In this document: positions 28,303 through 37,613 of the stretch, one piece after another
Layout of the letters: each line of letters opens with the position of its first letter
How positions within the stretch are numbered: the first letter of the stretch is position 1
Assembly: GCA_011390785.1 (NCBI GenBank)
Contig: JAABRR010000017.1
Location: 49,848-113,847 of the forward strand
Direction: 5' to 3'
Length of the DNA: 64,000 nt
Origin: Sphingobacteriia bacterium
GTDB taxonomy: Bacteria > Bacteroidota > Bacteroidia > Bacteroidales > UBA7960
Made by a program: the position numbers and the translations under genes
The notes under the pieces: model-generated
Database searches by the model: none
What the model was told of the DNA's origin: nothing
What the model saw: only the letters and a program-made list of their open reading frames with translations

Positions 28303-28941
28303 ATGGTTGCATCAATGTGGGAGGGTATTATTCTTGGGGTTACCCTGGCATTTCTTATAGGGCCTGCTTTTATTGCTTTGATCCAAACCAGCATTCATAG
28401 TGGATTAAGGTCGGGTTTACTCTTTGCCTTGGGTATATCTTTAAGTGATCTTACACTTATTTCTTTAAGCTATCTGGGAGCCATACAGTTTTTAAATAAT
28501 GAAGGTAATAAGTTTTGGGTGGGTATTGTTGGGGGTTGTATTCTTATTGGTTTTGGGGTGGTAACTTTTTTTAAAAAGTATAAGGTAAATACAAAACGGG
28601 GTATTGAAGTAAAGCTTACTGTAACCGGGCAGGGATACACAAAATACATTTTAAAGGGGTTCTTCATGAATATACTCAATCCTTTTTTACTCATTTTTTG
28701 GTTGGGAGTAATGAGTTTTGTGAGTGCTAAATACGGAGTTGCAACCAAAGAGGTAGTTACCTTTTTTACAGCAGCTATCATTACGGTTTTTGTTACCGAT
28801 ACAATTAAGTGTACTATAGCAAATCAGATTAGAAGGTTTATTACTATTTCTATCCTTATGTGGGTAAATAAGATAGTGGGGTTGTCCCTGGTTATTTTTG
28901 GACTCGTAATGTTTGTCAGGGTTTTTATTAATTTCAATTAA
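28303..28941 (+). CDS. LysE/RhtB family amino-acid exporter-like protein
   Basis: 212 residues with about six hydrophobic helices; the opening GIILGVTLAFLIGPAFIALIQTSIHSG, with GPAF after the first helix, is the signature of the LysE/RhtB efflux family. These transporters export amino acids or derivatives from the cytoplasm. It follows the GH3 gene, which raises the possibility that an amino-acid conjugate is the cargo (inference). An ATG at 28315 is an alternative start. It converges with the small membrane protein at 28956. Confidence 0.85.
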   Translation: MVASMWEGIILGVTLAFLIGPAFIALIQTSIHSGLRSGLLFALGISLSDLTLISLSYLGAIQFLNNEGNKFWVGIVGGCILIGFGVVTFFKKYKVNTKRGIEVKLTVTGQGYTKYILKGFFMNILNPFLLIFWLGVMSFVSAKYGVATKEVVTFFTAAIITVFVTDTIKCTIANQIRRFITISILMWVNKIVGLSLVIFGLVMFVRVFINFN

Positions 28942-28955
28942 TTTGTTCTTTGGAG

Positions 28956-29315
28956 CTATTTTTCTCTTATCGGGGTAATATTACATTGGCTGAGTTCTCT
29001 TAAGTATCTGCCAGACAGTGATGCCAATCCTGCTATCATGCCTCCCAGTAATCCTGTAATAATAATTAATAATACTCCATGGGGTAAACCGGTAAGAACT
29101 GCAAGTCTGTTGGCCAATACTGCATCATTAATTATGTATATGTAGGTAGCTGTACCACCCCACAATAGAAAAATACCTGTAAATCCGTTTATAAAGGCAT
29201 ATTTTCTACTCTGATCAATAAGAAAACCAAAAATGAAGCCGGCTATACCAATGCTCCACCATGGTAAAAATTGTTGTAAAACAACAGCTAGAATCGTTAC
29301 GATTATCCAGGTCAT
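28956..29315 (-). CDS. Small integral membrane protein, unknown function
   Basis: 119 residues with three to four hydrophobic helices (first WIIVTILAVVLQQFLPWWSI; then GFTGIFLLWGG; a Gly-rich helix LLGGMIAGLASLSG). No catalytic motif is visible. The N-terminal LQQFLPWWSI suggests a small conserved membrane protein of this phylum; I do not recognise a named family. It lies 65 nt upstream of the penicillin acylase gene on the same strand (acylase is transcribed first). Confidence 0.65.
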   Translation of the reverse strand: MTWIIVTILAVVLQQFLPWWSIGIAGFIFGFLIDQSRKYAFINGFTGIFLLWGGTATYIYIINDAVLANRLAVLTGLPHGVLLIIITGLLGGMIAGLASLSGRYLRELSQCNITPIREK

Positions 29316-29380
29316 ACTGTACTATCTTTATGTGTAAATACTGTTTTTTTTGTTAAAGCATGTCATTTTTTTATCCAATG

Positions 29381-31837
29381 CTATTTATTATCATAGGGTT
29401 GAAGGGTTATCGTACTTTCGGCTTGGTTAGCAGCCTGTTGGGCATTTTCAAAAAGTATTAGTTCATAATAATTACCTTCTGCCCAATCATTAATAAATGC
29501 ATTATACCCTTTAGAGGCAGGGTTTCCTGTTTGTCCGCCCGGATAAACCCCCCAGGCTTTTACAGGCTCCATCATTTGGGTTACCATTCGCCAGGATGGA
29601 CCATGGGTGCCCGAAATGGCATTAGGTGACTGATTACTACCACTGTTTTTTAACCGGGGCTGGTTAAGTGCTTCTATATTTAGAAGATGATTGATGGTAC
29701 TCCCATTATGGTTCCACCATTGCCAGCTTTCCCCCATAGGGCCATTCTCTTCCTCAAGCTTTTCAAGCGTTTTTATTAAATTCTCAAAAAGCAGCGCAGA
29801 AGTTGAAGGATAATTTTCAGTCATATTATGATAAATCTCAACAGGGGTTTTATGAAATAGAACCCTGAAAGAGATATCTATAGAAGGCTGAATATTTCCG
29901 TATTCTTTTACAGGTTCCATTACAGGTTGCCATAAACTATTAAAAGTTTCTTTTCTCCATGTCTCAAAAATAGTGGCTTCTATACTATGAGCTTCATTGA
30001 TTTTATTCCACTCTGATAAAATATCAATAATATCTTTAAGTTTTACTTTTTCAGCCAGGGTTTCAGAAGTGTCAATAAAAAACAAAACGGAATCTGTCAT
30101 CTGTTTAAGATATTGTTGTGCCCAAAAGTTGGTGGCATTCTGTTGCAGCTCTTTCATATCTTCAATGGTTAATCTGTTATTTGCGCTAAGTGTACTGGTA
30201 ATTATTGATGATCTGGCCGGGCTTGCAAAATACCATCCGTGATAAAACGGGTACAAAGAGTCTGCTGGTTCCTGATTGGACGAACTTACGAAACCTCTGG
30301 AAGGGTTATGTTCATAGGGCATGTAATCATAGGGTAGGTATCCTTGCCAATTGTGCTGAGAATTGCTTCCATCTCCAATAAACATTCCCTGGTATTTCCA
30401 TTTGTTGGGCCACAGTCCGTTTAACTGCAAGCCTATATCTCCTTTTGTGGATGCAAAAACATAATTTTGAGGGGGAGCCTTTAAGCCTGATAATGCTTTT
30501 CTGTACTCTGTAAAATCTGTAGCCGAATTAATATTTTGTAAAGGACCAATTACGTCACCTGCTTCCAGGCCAGTCCAGCTAATAGCATGGCTTATAGGTA
30601 TGTTGGAAGCAAAGGAACTCTCTGTAGAAAGGTACACTAAAGGGCCATGATGAGTAAATGCGATGGAGTCAATTATGGGATCGCTATTTTTTACCTTATA
30701 AATTTCTTTTCTGAATTTTAAAGGGGTCCACTCACCATCGTAAAAATAGTTCTGAAAAAGTGAATCAGTTTTTATCTCATAAATATCAAAAACTTCATTG
30801 CCAGTGTTGGTATTTCCCCAGGCAATGTATTCGTTAAATCCCATTATAATGGCCGGAACGCCCGGGAAAGTAACTCCATAAACATTTATGCCTGGCGCGT
30901 TCAACTGCATTTCGTACCAAATAGATGGCAGTGTTAGCCCCAGGTGCGGATCAGTTGCAAGCAATGCATCGCCACTTTCAGTTTTTTCTCCGGATACTGC
31001 CCAGTTGTTACTTCCTACGTTGGGGTTTCTTTCTTCCAGTAGATTGTTGAAAACAAACTGGGGGATAAAATTCACTTCAGGTGGGGTGGGAGAGATATTA
31101 TCGAAATCCCAATTCTGCTTTTGGATAACAGGGTTATCGAATCCAGGTCGGGCAGCAAACAAATTAATAATAGTTTCTCTCCCCCAGGCAGCTTCCAGAT
31201 GCGACATTTTTAAAGCACGGTTTCCACTACTTAATGTTCGGTTGATACTCATGCCCAGAGCCAGGGTTTTGATTGGTCCCCAAGGTTCAGGAGCATAATC
31301 AAGCAGCTTATACTCAAAAGGGTAATGTTTTATGTCGAGTTGGTTGATCCATGCATTAACGCCATCAGAATAAGCCTGCAATGCATCCATTGCCGGTGGG
31401 TTATTAGTTGTTGCTTCAAGCATTTTTTCTGCCCCATAAGCCATTCCAAGTTTCCGTATATATTTGTCATATTCAAGCGCTCTTTCTCCAACTATTTCAC
31501 TTAAACGACCTACGGATGCATGGGTGCTGAATTCCATCTGCCATAATCGATGCATTGCTGATACATAGCCAGATGCAAAATAGAGATCGTAAAGATTTTC
31601 AGCAAAAATGTGCGGTACACCACGTTCGTTAAAAACTATTTTTACTTCTTCTTTTAACCCGTATATTTTAATGGTTTCGCTGGCAGGTATATCAGGAATT
31701 AAACCATTTTGCCAAATGCCTTTTACAGGGTCAAGAAATTTGCCTAGAGGTGGCAGTTGTCCTATCGGAATATTGAGTAGAACAATCATTGCTACCGACA
31801 CAAAACTACTGAGCAAAAACTGAGCAAAAACTTTCAT
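29381..31837 (-). CDS. Penicillin acylase family Ntn-hydrolase
   Basis: 818 residues. An N-terminal signal/anchor helix (about 5-22), alpha-chain region, then the autocleavage site NPNVGSNNWAVSG in which S276 becomes the N-terminal nucleophile of the beta chain; oxyanion and substrate elements (ATDPHLG; WGNTNTG) follow. Members cleave amide bonds of acylated substrates (penicillins, acyl-homoserine lactones and others); the physiological substrate cannot be read. Periplasmic or exported by the leader; no T9SS domain. It is the first gene before the small membrane protein, which is 65 nt downstream. Confidence 0.93.
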   Translation of the reverse strand: MKVFAQFLLSSFVSVAMIVLLNIPIGQLPPLGKFLDPVKGIWQNGLIPDIPASETIKIYGLKEEVKIVFNERGVPHIFAENLYDLYFASGYVSAMHRLWQMEFSTHASVGRLSEIVGERALEYDKYIRKLGMAYGAEKMLEATTNNPPAMDALQAYSDGVNAWINQLDIKHYPFEYKLLDYAPEPWGPIKTLALGMSINRTLSSGNRALKMSHLEAAWGRETIINLFAARPGFDNPVIQKQNWDFDNISPTPPEVNFIPQFVFNNLLEERNPNVGSNNWAVSGEKTESGDALLATDPHLGLTLPSIWYEMQLNAPGINVYGVTFPGVPAIIMGFNEYIAWGNTNTGNEVFDIYEIKTDSLFQNYFYDGEWTPLKFRKEIYKVKNSDPIIDSIAFTHHGPLVYLSTESSFASNIPISHAISWTGLEAGDVIGPLQNINSATDFTEYRKALSGLKAPPQNYVFASTKGDIGLQLNGLWPNKWKYQGMFIGDGSNSQHNWQGYLPYDYMPYEHNPSRGFVSSSNQEPADSLYPFYHGWYFASPARSSIITSTLSANNRLTIEDMKELQQNATNFWAQQYLKQMTDSVLFFIDTSETLAEKVKLKDIIDILSEWNKINEAHSIEATIFETWRKETFNSLWQPVMEPVKEYGNIQPSIDISFRVLFHKTPVEIYHNMTENYPSTSALLFENLIKTLEKLEEENGPMGESWQWWNHNGSTINHLLNIEALNQPRLKNSGSNQSPNAISGTHGPSWRMVTQMMEPVKAWGVYPGGQTGNPASKGYNAFINDWAEGNYYELILFENAQQAANQAESTITLQPYDNK

Positions 31838-32090
31838 GAGAAGTTTGTTTGAAATGAAGAAATGAGAAAATAGTTTCGATTTTTAAAATTAGCAATTATC
31901 ATTTGTTAAGCAAAAATTAATTAAATTATTATCTCTTTTAAAAAAACCTTATTTTTGTTTTCTATACGGATTAATATATTGTTTGCCGAAACATGTCTTA
32001 ATATTATAGAAATTTCAGGTTGTAATTTAGAAATTAAAAGTATGCTAACCAGGCTTGCTGTATTATGTTCTTCCATATTCCGATTTTCAA

Positions 32091-33971
32091 ATGTATAAAA
32101 GTATAACTGGAATTCTGTTTTTGTTTTTTACAACCATTGGGCTTGTATTTTCTCAGGAATTTGATGTTCGCGAGTTTAAGGCTGATCCGACTGACTTGGC
32201 TGCTATACGGTTTCCGCGTCGCTCTGTTAACGATGAGCCATGCGCATTAATTAAGATTGTTACCAATATTCAAGGAATGCAATTCGATTCCAACCTGGGT
32301 ATTGTGGATATGGTTAGGCAGGAAGATGAAGGCTACTGGTTGTATGTTCCTCCTAAAGAGCGTCGAATCAGGCTTATGGCCTCAGGGTATTTGCCGCTTG
32401 ATTTATCCCTACCCGAACCTGCAGTTGAAAGTCGGGTTTACAATCTGGTGGTCACATCGATAGGTGTTGCAGGTAATATTGAGTTGATTCCTGTTAATTT
32501 TATTGTTGATGGCCATGACGATACGGTTTTGATTATTGGAGAGGAAACCTATCCCATCGATCAAACCCTTCAACTTGAAAAAGGAATTTATGATATAAGA
32601 ATCGAAAAACCCGGGTACAGGCCTATATCAACACAGATTGAAGTTACCGAAACCAATACCCTCTTTCGTTATCAACTTGAAGGTATAATGGAGGAAACAG
32701 TTACTATCAGAAGCAATCCTCCGGGGGCAACAGTTTACATTAATAATGTTAAACGTAATGGTGAAACCCCATTTCAGGAATTTCTTTTCCCCGGTTCCTA
32801 TACACTTAAATTGTCTTTAAGTGAGTATAATGACCTGGAAACCAGAATTATGGTTCAGGAAAACGAGAACAATGAGTTTATTTTCGAACTTCAGAGGTTT
32901 GCGGGCACGCTTGTATTGTCAGTTGAACCTTCCGATGCCAGGGTATCTATTAATCAAAGAAATTACACAGGGCAGAAAGAAATTCAATTGGCTCCCGGTA
33001 CCTATCGTCTCTTGGTAGAAAAGGATGGCTATTCTCCTAAAGAAGAACGATTTGTAATAGAGCAAGGAGGGAGAATTGAGCAAAATATAAGGCTGATACC
33101 CCAAACCGGTGCACTACGTTTTGTTTCTCCAAATCCTGATGCCCGCTTTAAACTCACCAGCCAAAGGGGGGAAACTATCAGACAATGGACAGGCAGCACG
33201 CTTATGCAGGATTTGCATATCGGGGATTACCGTTATGTGGGCCAATTGCAAGGTTATGCTGATTTAAAAGGTAGTTTGAGTATTCGTGAAAACCAGGAAA
33301 CAATTGTGGATGCTGTTTTTTCTGAAGAATTGCGCCAGGCATATATTAGAGAACAGGAAAAAATTACTGCCGATGCGCAAAAACAACAAAATATACTGAA
33401 TGCTCAAAAGGAGAGAGAAGCTCGAGAAGCCGAGATAAGGCGCACTCAACTGCAGGATGAGAGAAAACAAAATCGCAAAAAATGGTATGCCCAGGATAGT
33501 TATTCTACCCTGAATTTTTCTTATACTGATTTAAGCCTTAATACGGTCAATTTTTCGAACAATATTGAAGAAGCTATTGGCTTGGGTTTTGGTATGACCG
33601 GAGTTTTTGGCTATTGGGCAATGAATATGACAGGAACTTATGGACTTTTTACCTTAAATGATGGTGCTCAGTTTAGGTTTGATACGGAAGAAGTTTCTGT
33701 TTTGTCATATGCCTTTACAATCGGTCCTGCCATCAGATTATTTGGGTTTGAATTTTTTGGATTAGCAGGGTTGGAAGGTTCCATTGTAAGCTCAGATGCT
33801 TTTGAATACGAAGAGCTTACTGTAGGCGATGTAATAGTTGAGTATGGTGCCTTGTTTAAACCCACCAACTGGTCTTTTGGAATACGTTATTGCGCCACCA
33901 TTACAACAGGAATCATTCCCAGCTTCCCGCCATTTGCCAGGCAGGAGTTTGGCGTTGTTTTCGAGTTTTAA
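32091..33971 (+). CDS. PEGA-domain protein with coiled coil and C-terminal beta-barrel
   Basis: 626 residues from ATG 32091, which gives a clean signal peptide (MYKSITGILFLFFTTIGLVFS); the longer frame starting at a TTG at 32055 is unlikely. Several PEGA or PEGA-like repeats (about 150-400, for example RSNPPGATVYINN, SVEPSDARVSINQ and AVFSEELRQA after) are followed by a highly charged coiled coil rich in Glu, Arg and Gln (about 405-460), then a C-terminal region of alternating aromatic strands ending LRYCATITTGI...FEF, typical of an outer-membrane beta-barrel. PEGA domains probably bind surface glycans or proteins. Function unknown. The lipoprotein gene follows 51 nt later on the same strand. 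Confidence 0.75.
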   Translation: MYKSITGILFLFFTTIGLVFSQEFDVREFKADPTDLAAIRFPRRSVNDEPCALIKIVTNIQGMQFDSNLGIVDMVRQEDEGYWLYVPPKERRIRLMASGYLPLDLSLPEPAVESRVYNLVVTSIGVAGNIELIPVNFIVDGHDDTVLIIGEETYPIDQTLQLEKGIYDIRIEKPGYRPISTQIEVTETNTLFRYQLEGIMEETVTIRSNPPGATVYINNVKRNGETPFQEFLFPGSYTLKLSLSEYNDLETRIMVQENENNEFIFELQRFAGTLVLSVEPSDARVSINQRNYTGQKEIQLAPGTYRLLVEKDGYSPKEERFVIEQGGRIEQNIRLIPQTGALRFVSPNPDARFKLTSQRGETIRQWTGSTLMQDLHIGDYRYVGQLQGYADLKGSLSIRENQETIVDAVFSEELRQAYIREQEKITADAQKQQNILNAQKEREAREAEIRRTQLQDERKQNRKKWYAQDSYSTLNFSYTDLSLNTVNFSNNIEEAIGLGFGMTGVFGYWAMNMTGTYGLFTLNDGAQFRFDTEEVSVLSYAFTIGPAIRLFGFEFFGLAGLEGSIVSSDAFEYEELTVGDVIVEYGALFKPTNWSFGIRYCATITTGIIPSFPPFARQEFGVVFEF

Positions 33972-34022
33972 TTATTTTATTATACAATTTGCCTCTGCTC
34001 AAATTCCCAAATTTGAATACCA

Positions 34023-34574
34023 ATGGACAAAAAACACTTATTTACCTTGATAATAACACTTTTTTCGCTGTTCCTTTCTTCATGCGATGAAGAAGATATT
34101 ATTGCAGAGGAGCTGCTGTATGGTGGTGGAAAAGTAACAGATACAAAAGTAGAGCTAAGCATTTCTCTTACCCGTATTAATGGATGGTATATGCTTGATA
34201 ATACCCAAATTTATGGTCTTGATGTTACTATTGGTAACTTAAATGACCAGGATATTTATTCCGTAAGTATTGAAATGAAAGACATATACCCGAATGGAGA
34301 TGTTATTGAACTTTCTGAAGACGATGATCTGTTTATTGACCACCTGCCTGCAAATTCATCCCTAAAACCTGAATTCCACTGGTATGTTGATGATACTTAC
34401 GGCACAATATATATAGGGAATGTTTATGTTCAGCTCTATGGATATGTTTCCGCGGGAAATACATATTCAATTGATTTTGAAGTGAATTTTAATATCCCTG
34501 GTAAAGGAGATTTTAAAATAAATCAAACCAAATCTTTTACAACCATCAGCAATTTGTCTGATCTTCCAATCTAG
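34023..34574 (+). CDS. Secreted lipoprotein, unknown function
   Basis: 183 residues. Lipoprotein signal with lipobox LSSC (Cys about 21), followed at once by DEED. That acidic stretch next to the lipidated Cys resembles the export signal that sends Bacteroidota lipoproteins to the cell surface. The rest is a beta-rich domain (SISLTRINGWYMLDNTQIYG; NDQDIYSVSIEMKDIYPNG) with no catalytic motif; it may be a fibronectin-like or bacterial surface domain. Downstream of the PEGA gene with the same orientation, so it may associate with that outer-membrane protein. Confidence 0.7.
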   Translation: MDKKHLFTLIITLFSLFLSSCDEEDIIAEELLYGGGKVTDTKVELSISLTRINGWYMLDNTQIYGLDVTIGNLNDQDIYSVSIEMKDIYPNGDVIELSEDDDLFIDHLPANSSLKPEFHWYVDDTYGTIYIGNVYVQLYGYVSAGNTYSIDFEVNFNIPGKGDFKINQTKSFTTISNLSDLPI

Positions 34575-34651
34575 CTTTCCATTTTTATTTACTGTAAAGA
34601 CTTATCACTCTTTATCTTTCCAAATCTTTTATTATTGTTGTGAGATTATTC

Positions 34652-34659
34652 TAATTTTG
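34652..34659 (+). promoter_or_regulatory. Candidate -7 element for gltX
   Basis: TAATTTTG about 74 nt upstream of the gltX start; the nearest TTG lies 14 nt before it (34635-34637), shorter than usual. Confidence 0.4.
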
Positions 34660-34732
34660 CACAAAAATACAATGAATACTTTCACCGTTATCTTTTCTAC
34701 CTTAAAAAGACGGTGAGTTTAATAAAGTAACT

Positions 34733-36259
34733 ATGGAAAGAAAAGTTAGGGTAAGATTTGCTCCGAGTCCCACCGGACCACTGCATATTGGCGGTGTTCG
34801 CACTGCATTATATAATTATTTATTTGCCAAAAAACACAACGGAGATTTTCTGTTACGAATAGAAGATACTGACCAAAACCGTTTCGTTCCTGGCGCAGAA
34901 GAGTATATTATGGAGTCGCTTAGATGGTGCGGTATTAATTGGGATGAAGGGGTAGGTAAAAACGGGCCTTACGGGCCATACCGCCAGTCTGAAAGGAAGG
35001 ATCTTTATCGTCAATATGCATTCAGGCTTATTGAAAAGGGTTTTGCTTACTTTGCCTTTGATACAACCGAAGAGCTCGATGATATGCGTAAAAGGCTGGA
35101 AGCAGAAAAGGGAAATGCTCAATATGATGCACACACACGTGGTAAGATGCGAAATTCTTTAACTCTTTCACAGTTGGAAACCCAGCAACTTCTTGATGAA
35201 GGGGCTACTTACGTAATTCGTTTCAAAATGCCCGAAAATGAAGATATTGCTATGGAAGATCTCATTCGTGGCTCTGTAAAGGTAAATAGTGGTCAGCTTG
35301 ATGATAAAGTGCTTTTTAAGAGTGACGGCATGCCCACCTATCATCTGGCTAATGTGGTAGACGATTATCTTATGGATATTTCTCATGTTATACGTGGTGA
35401 AGAGTGGTTGCCATCTCTGCCATTGCATGTAATGCTTTACAGGGCTTTTGATTGGCATGATAAAATGCCACAATTTGCTCATTTACCACTTTTGCTCAAA
35501 CCTGATGGAAATGGAAAACTGAGTAAACGTGATGGTGACCGATTGGGTTTTCCTGTTTTTCCCTTGATGTGGAACGATCCCAAAAGCGGAGAAGTTTCTT
35601 CTGGTTACCGCGAATCTGGCTACTTTGCTGATGCTTTTGTCAATATGCTTGCCCTGCTGGGATGGAACCCCGGTAACGATCAGGAAATTTTTTCTCTTGA
35701 CGAGCTTGTGCAGGAATTTTCATTGGAACGGGTGGGTAAGTCAGGTTCAAAATTTGATCCGGCTAAAGCCCGCTGGTTTAACCACCAGTATCTACTGAAG
35801 AAAGATGACGGAGAAGTTGCAGAGCTTTTTAATCTTATACTGAAAGATAAAGGAATTTTTGAAGAGAAGCAACGGGTAGTAAAAGTCGTTTCTCTGGTAA
35901 AAGAGCGGGTTCATTTTATTCATGAAATATGGGATCAGGCGGCATTTTTCTTTTATGCTCCTGAAAGCTATGACCAGAAAACTATAGATAAAAAATGGAA
36001 ACCTGATACATCGGAAATACTTACTAACCTGACAAAAATATTGGCATCTGTTGATGATTTTTCTGTATCAAATCTAGATCATATTCTGCACGACTTTATG
36101 GAAATGAACGAAGTGCCGGCAGGGAAACTGATGATCGCTCTCCGATTATCGTTGGTTGGGGCAGGTATGGGCCCCGATTTGAAAGAGATCATGACTTTTC
36201 TTGGTAGAGATGAAACCATTCACAGAATTATAAACGCTGTAAACACTATAAATTCATAA
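34733..36259 (+). CDS. gltX: Glutamyl-tRNA synthetase, class I
   Basis: 508 residues. HIGH motif as HIGG at residues 18-21 ([12 protein letters not shown]) and KMSKS motif as KLSKR at 262-266. The Rossmann catalytic domain, stem-contact region and helical anticodon-binding domain follow in the expected order. It charges tRNA-Glu (and possibly tRNA-Gln, which I cannot decide). Its own -7 element is at 34652-34659. The M23 peptidase gene starts 68 nt downstream with its own promoter. Confidence 0.97.
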   Translation: MERKVRVRFAPSPTGPLHIGGVRTALYNYLFAKKHNGDFLLRIEDTDQNRFVPGAEEYIMESLRWCGINWDEGVGKNGPYGPYRQSERKDLYRQYAFRLIEKGFAYFAFDTTEELDDMRKRLEAEKGNAQYDAHTRGKMRNSLTLSQLETQQLLDEGATYVIRFKMPENEDIAMEDLIRGSVKVNSGQLDDKVLFKSDGMPTYHLANVVDDYLMDISHVIRGEEWLPSLPLHVMLYRAFDWHDKMPQFAHLPLLLKPDGNGKLSKRDGDRLGFPVFPLMWNDPKSGEVSSGYRESGYFADAFVNMLALLGWNPGNDQEIFSLDELVQEFSLERVGKSGSKFDPAKARWFNHQYLLKKDDGEVAELFNLILKDKGIFEEKQRVVKVVSLVKERVHFIHEIWDQAAFFFYAPESYDQKTIDKKWKPDTSEILTNLTKILASVDDFSVSNLDHILHDFMEMNEVPAGKLMIALRLSLVGAGMGPDLKEIMTFLGRDETIHRIINAVNTINS

Positions 36260-36273
36260 AAGAAATATTCGCT

Positions 36274-36304
36274 TTTGTTTCTTTTAATTGATTTTATATT
36301 TTTG
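36274..36304 (+). promoter_or_regulatory. Promoter for the M23 peptidase gene
   Basis: TTTG at 36274-36277, 19 nt spacer, TATTTTTG at 36297-36304: an ideal consensus match just upstream of ATG 36328, with a short leader. Confidence 0.6.
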
Positions 36305-36327
36305 TCATAAACAATTAATATAGAAGT

Positions 36328-37611
36328 ATGAGTTTCATTAAAAAATATCCCCGGATCATCACAGTATTATCTTTTTTGCTTATCTCATTTTATGTGTGGG
36401 CGTTTTTTCTCAAACCCCGGGCAGAAGAATTACCAGAACCTGTTATTACAGAAGAAATAGCGGAAGAAGTTATAATTTTTGATGCCTATGGAATTGCCTG
36501 TGAAGATTTTAGCGTTGATACTTTAAAAATTAAAAACCGACAAACATTAGGTCATATCTTTTCCGGTTATAATTTTGATAACCGGTTTATAGACCAGATT
36601 GTAACCCAAATGCGAGATGTATTTGATCCCCGCTACATAAAAGCTGGAAATACCTACAAAACTTATATGAAACAGGAATCTGACTCATTGTCGCATCTAC
36701 GCTATTTCGTCTATGATATCTCCCCATTGGAGTTTCTGAAGATTGATTTTTCTGATTCGTTGGTTATTTCACGAGGTGAAAAGGTAGTAACACCTGTTCG
36801 GTTAACTGTTTCTGGGATTATTGATTCATCTTTATGGGAAACACTTTCACAAAATAATATCAATCCTGAGCTTGCTATAAAATTATCAGAAATTCTGGCC
36901 TGGGAAGTTGATTTCTACCGTATACAGAGTGGCGACAGGTTTAAGGTAGTATATGAAGAAAATTTTGTTGGTGAAGAGTCTGTGGGAGTTGGACAGATAG
37001 AAGCTTTATATTTTGTACATCATGATGAAGATATATATGGGTTTAAGTATGAAAAGGATACTGTTTCTGGTTATTTTGGGCCCGAAGGGGATAATTTGAG
37101 AAAAGTATTCCTGGCAGCACCTTTGAAATTCGGACGGATATCAAGTGGATATTCCTCCGGTAGAATGCACCCGGTTCTGGGCACCCGAAGGCCCCATTAT
37201 GGTACTGATTATGCTGCACCCACCGGAACTCCTATATATTCAGTTGGCGATGGTGTAGTAACCGAAGCACGTTACACATCCGGTAATGGCAACTATGTTA
37301 AGATAAGGCACAATTCAGTTTATGATACGCAATACCTTCACATGTCGCGATTTGCCCAGGGTATAAGGCCCGGTAAAAAAGTTGAGCAGGGTGATGTAAT
37401 TGGCTATGTGGGAATGACAGGTCTGGCTACCGGCCCCCATGTTTGTTTCCGTTTCTGGAAAAATGGAAAACAGGTTAATCATCGTAAAGAAGAATTCCCT
37501 AGTGCAGACCCTTTGCATCCTGATTATTTTGATGATTTTTTTGTTATACGTGATCAGTACATTAAAGAACTCGAAGCCATTGAGTTTTTGGAAGAATTAC
37601 CCCCTGTTTGA
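36328..37611 (+). CDS. M23 family (LytM-type) metallopeptidase with His-to-Cys ligand change
   Basis: 427 residues. N-terminal transmembrane segment (about 10-27), a periplasmic linker domain, then the LytM domain at about 265-400. Zinc ligand pair H290-xxx-D294 (RPHYGTDYA), catalytic His H338 (YLHMS), and the last motif GPHVCFRFW with H371 and C373, where most family members have HxH. Cys could still bind zinc. It cleaves peptidoglycan cross-links or peptides and probably takes part in cell-wall turnover or division. A promoter at 36274-36304 and convergent kdsA (2 nt beyond) delimit it. Confidence 0.85.
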   Translation: MSFIKKYPRIITVLSFLLISFYVWAFFLKPRAEELPEPVITEEIAEEVIIFDAYGIACEDFSVDTLKIKNRQTLGHIFSGYNFDNRFIDQIVTQMRDVFDPRYIKAGNTYKTYMKQESDSLSHLRYFVYDISPLEFLKIDFSDSLVISRGEKVVTPVRLTVSGIIDSSLWETLSQNNINPELAIKLSEILAWEVDFYRIQSGDRFKVVYEENFVGEESVGVGQIEALYFVHHDEDIYGFKYEKDTVSGYFGPEGDNLRKVFLAAPLKFGRISSGYSSGRMHPVLGTRRPHYGTDYAAPTGTPIYSVGDGVVTEARYTSGNGNYVKIRHNSVYDTQYLHMSRFAQGIRPGKKVEQGDVIGYVGMTGLATGPHVCFRFWKNGKQVNHRKEEFPSADPLHPDYFDDFFVIRDQYIKELEAIEFLEELPPV

Positions 37612-37613
37612 TA

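Noticed and set aside
32055..32090. TTG start for the PEGA protein
   Set aside because: ATG 32091 gives a clean signal peptide; the upstream residues would disrupt it.
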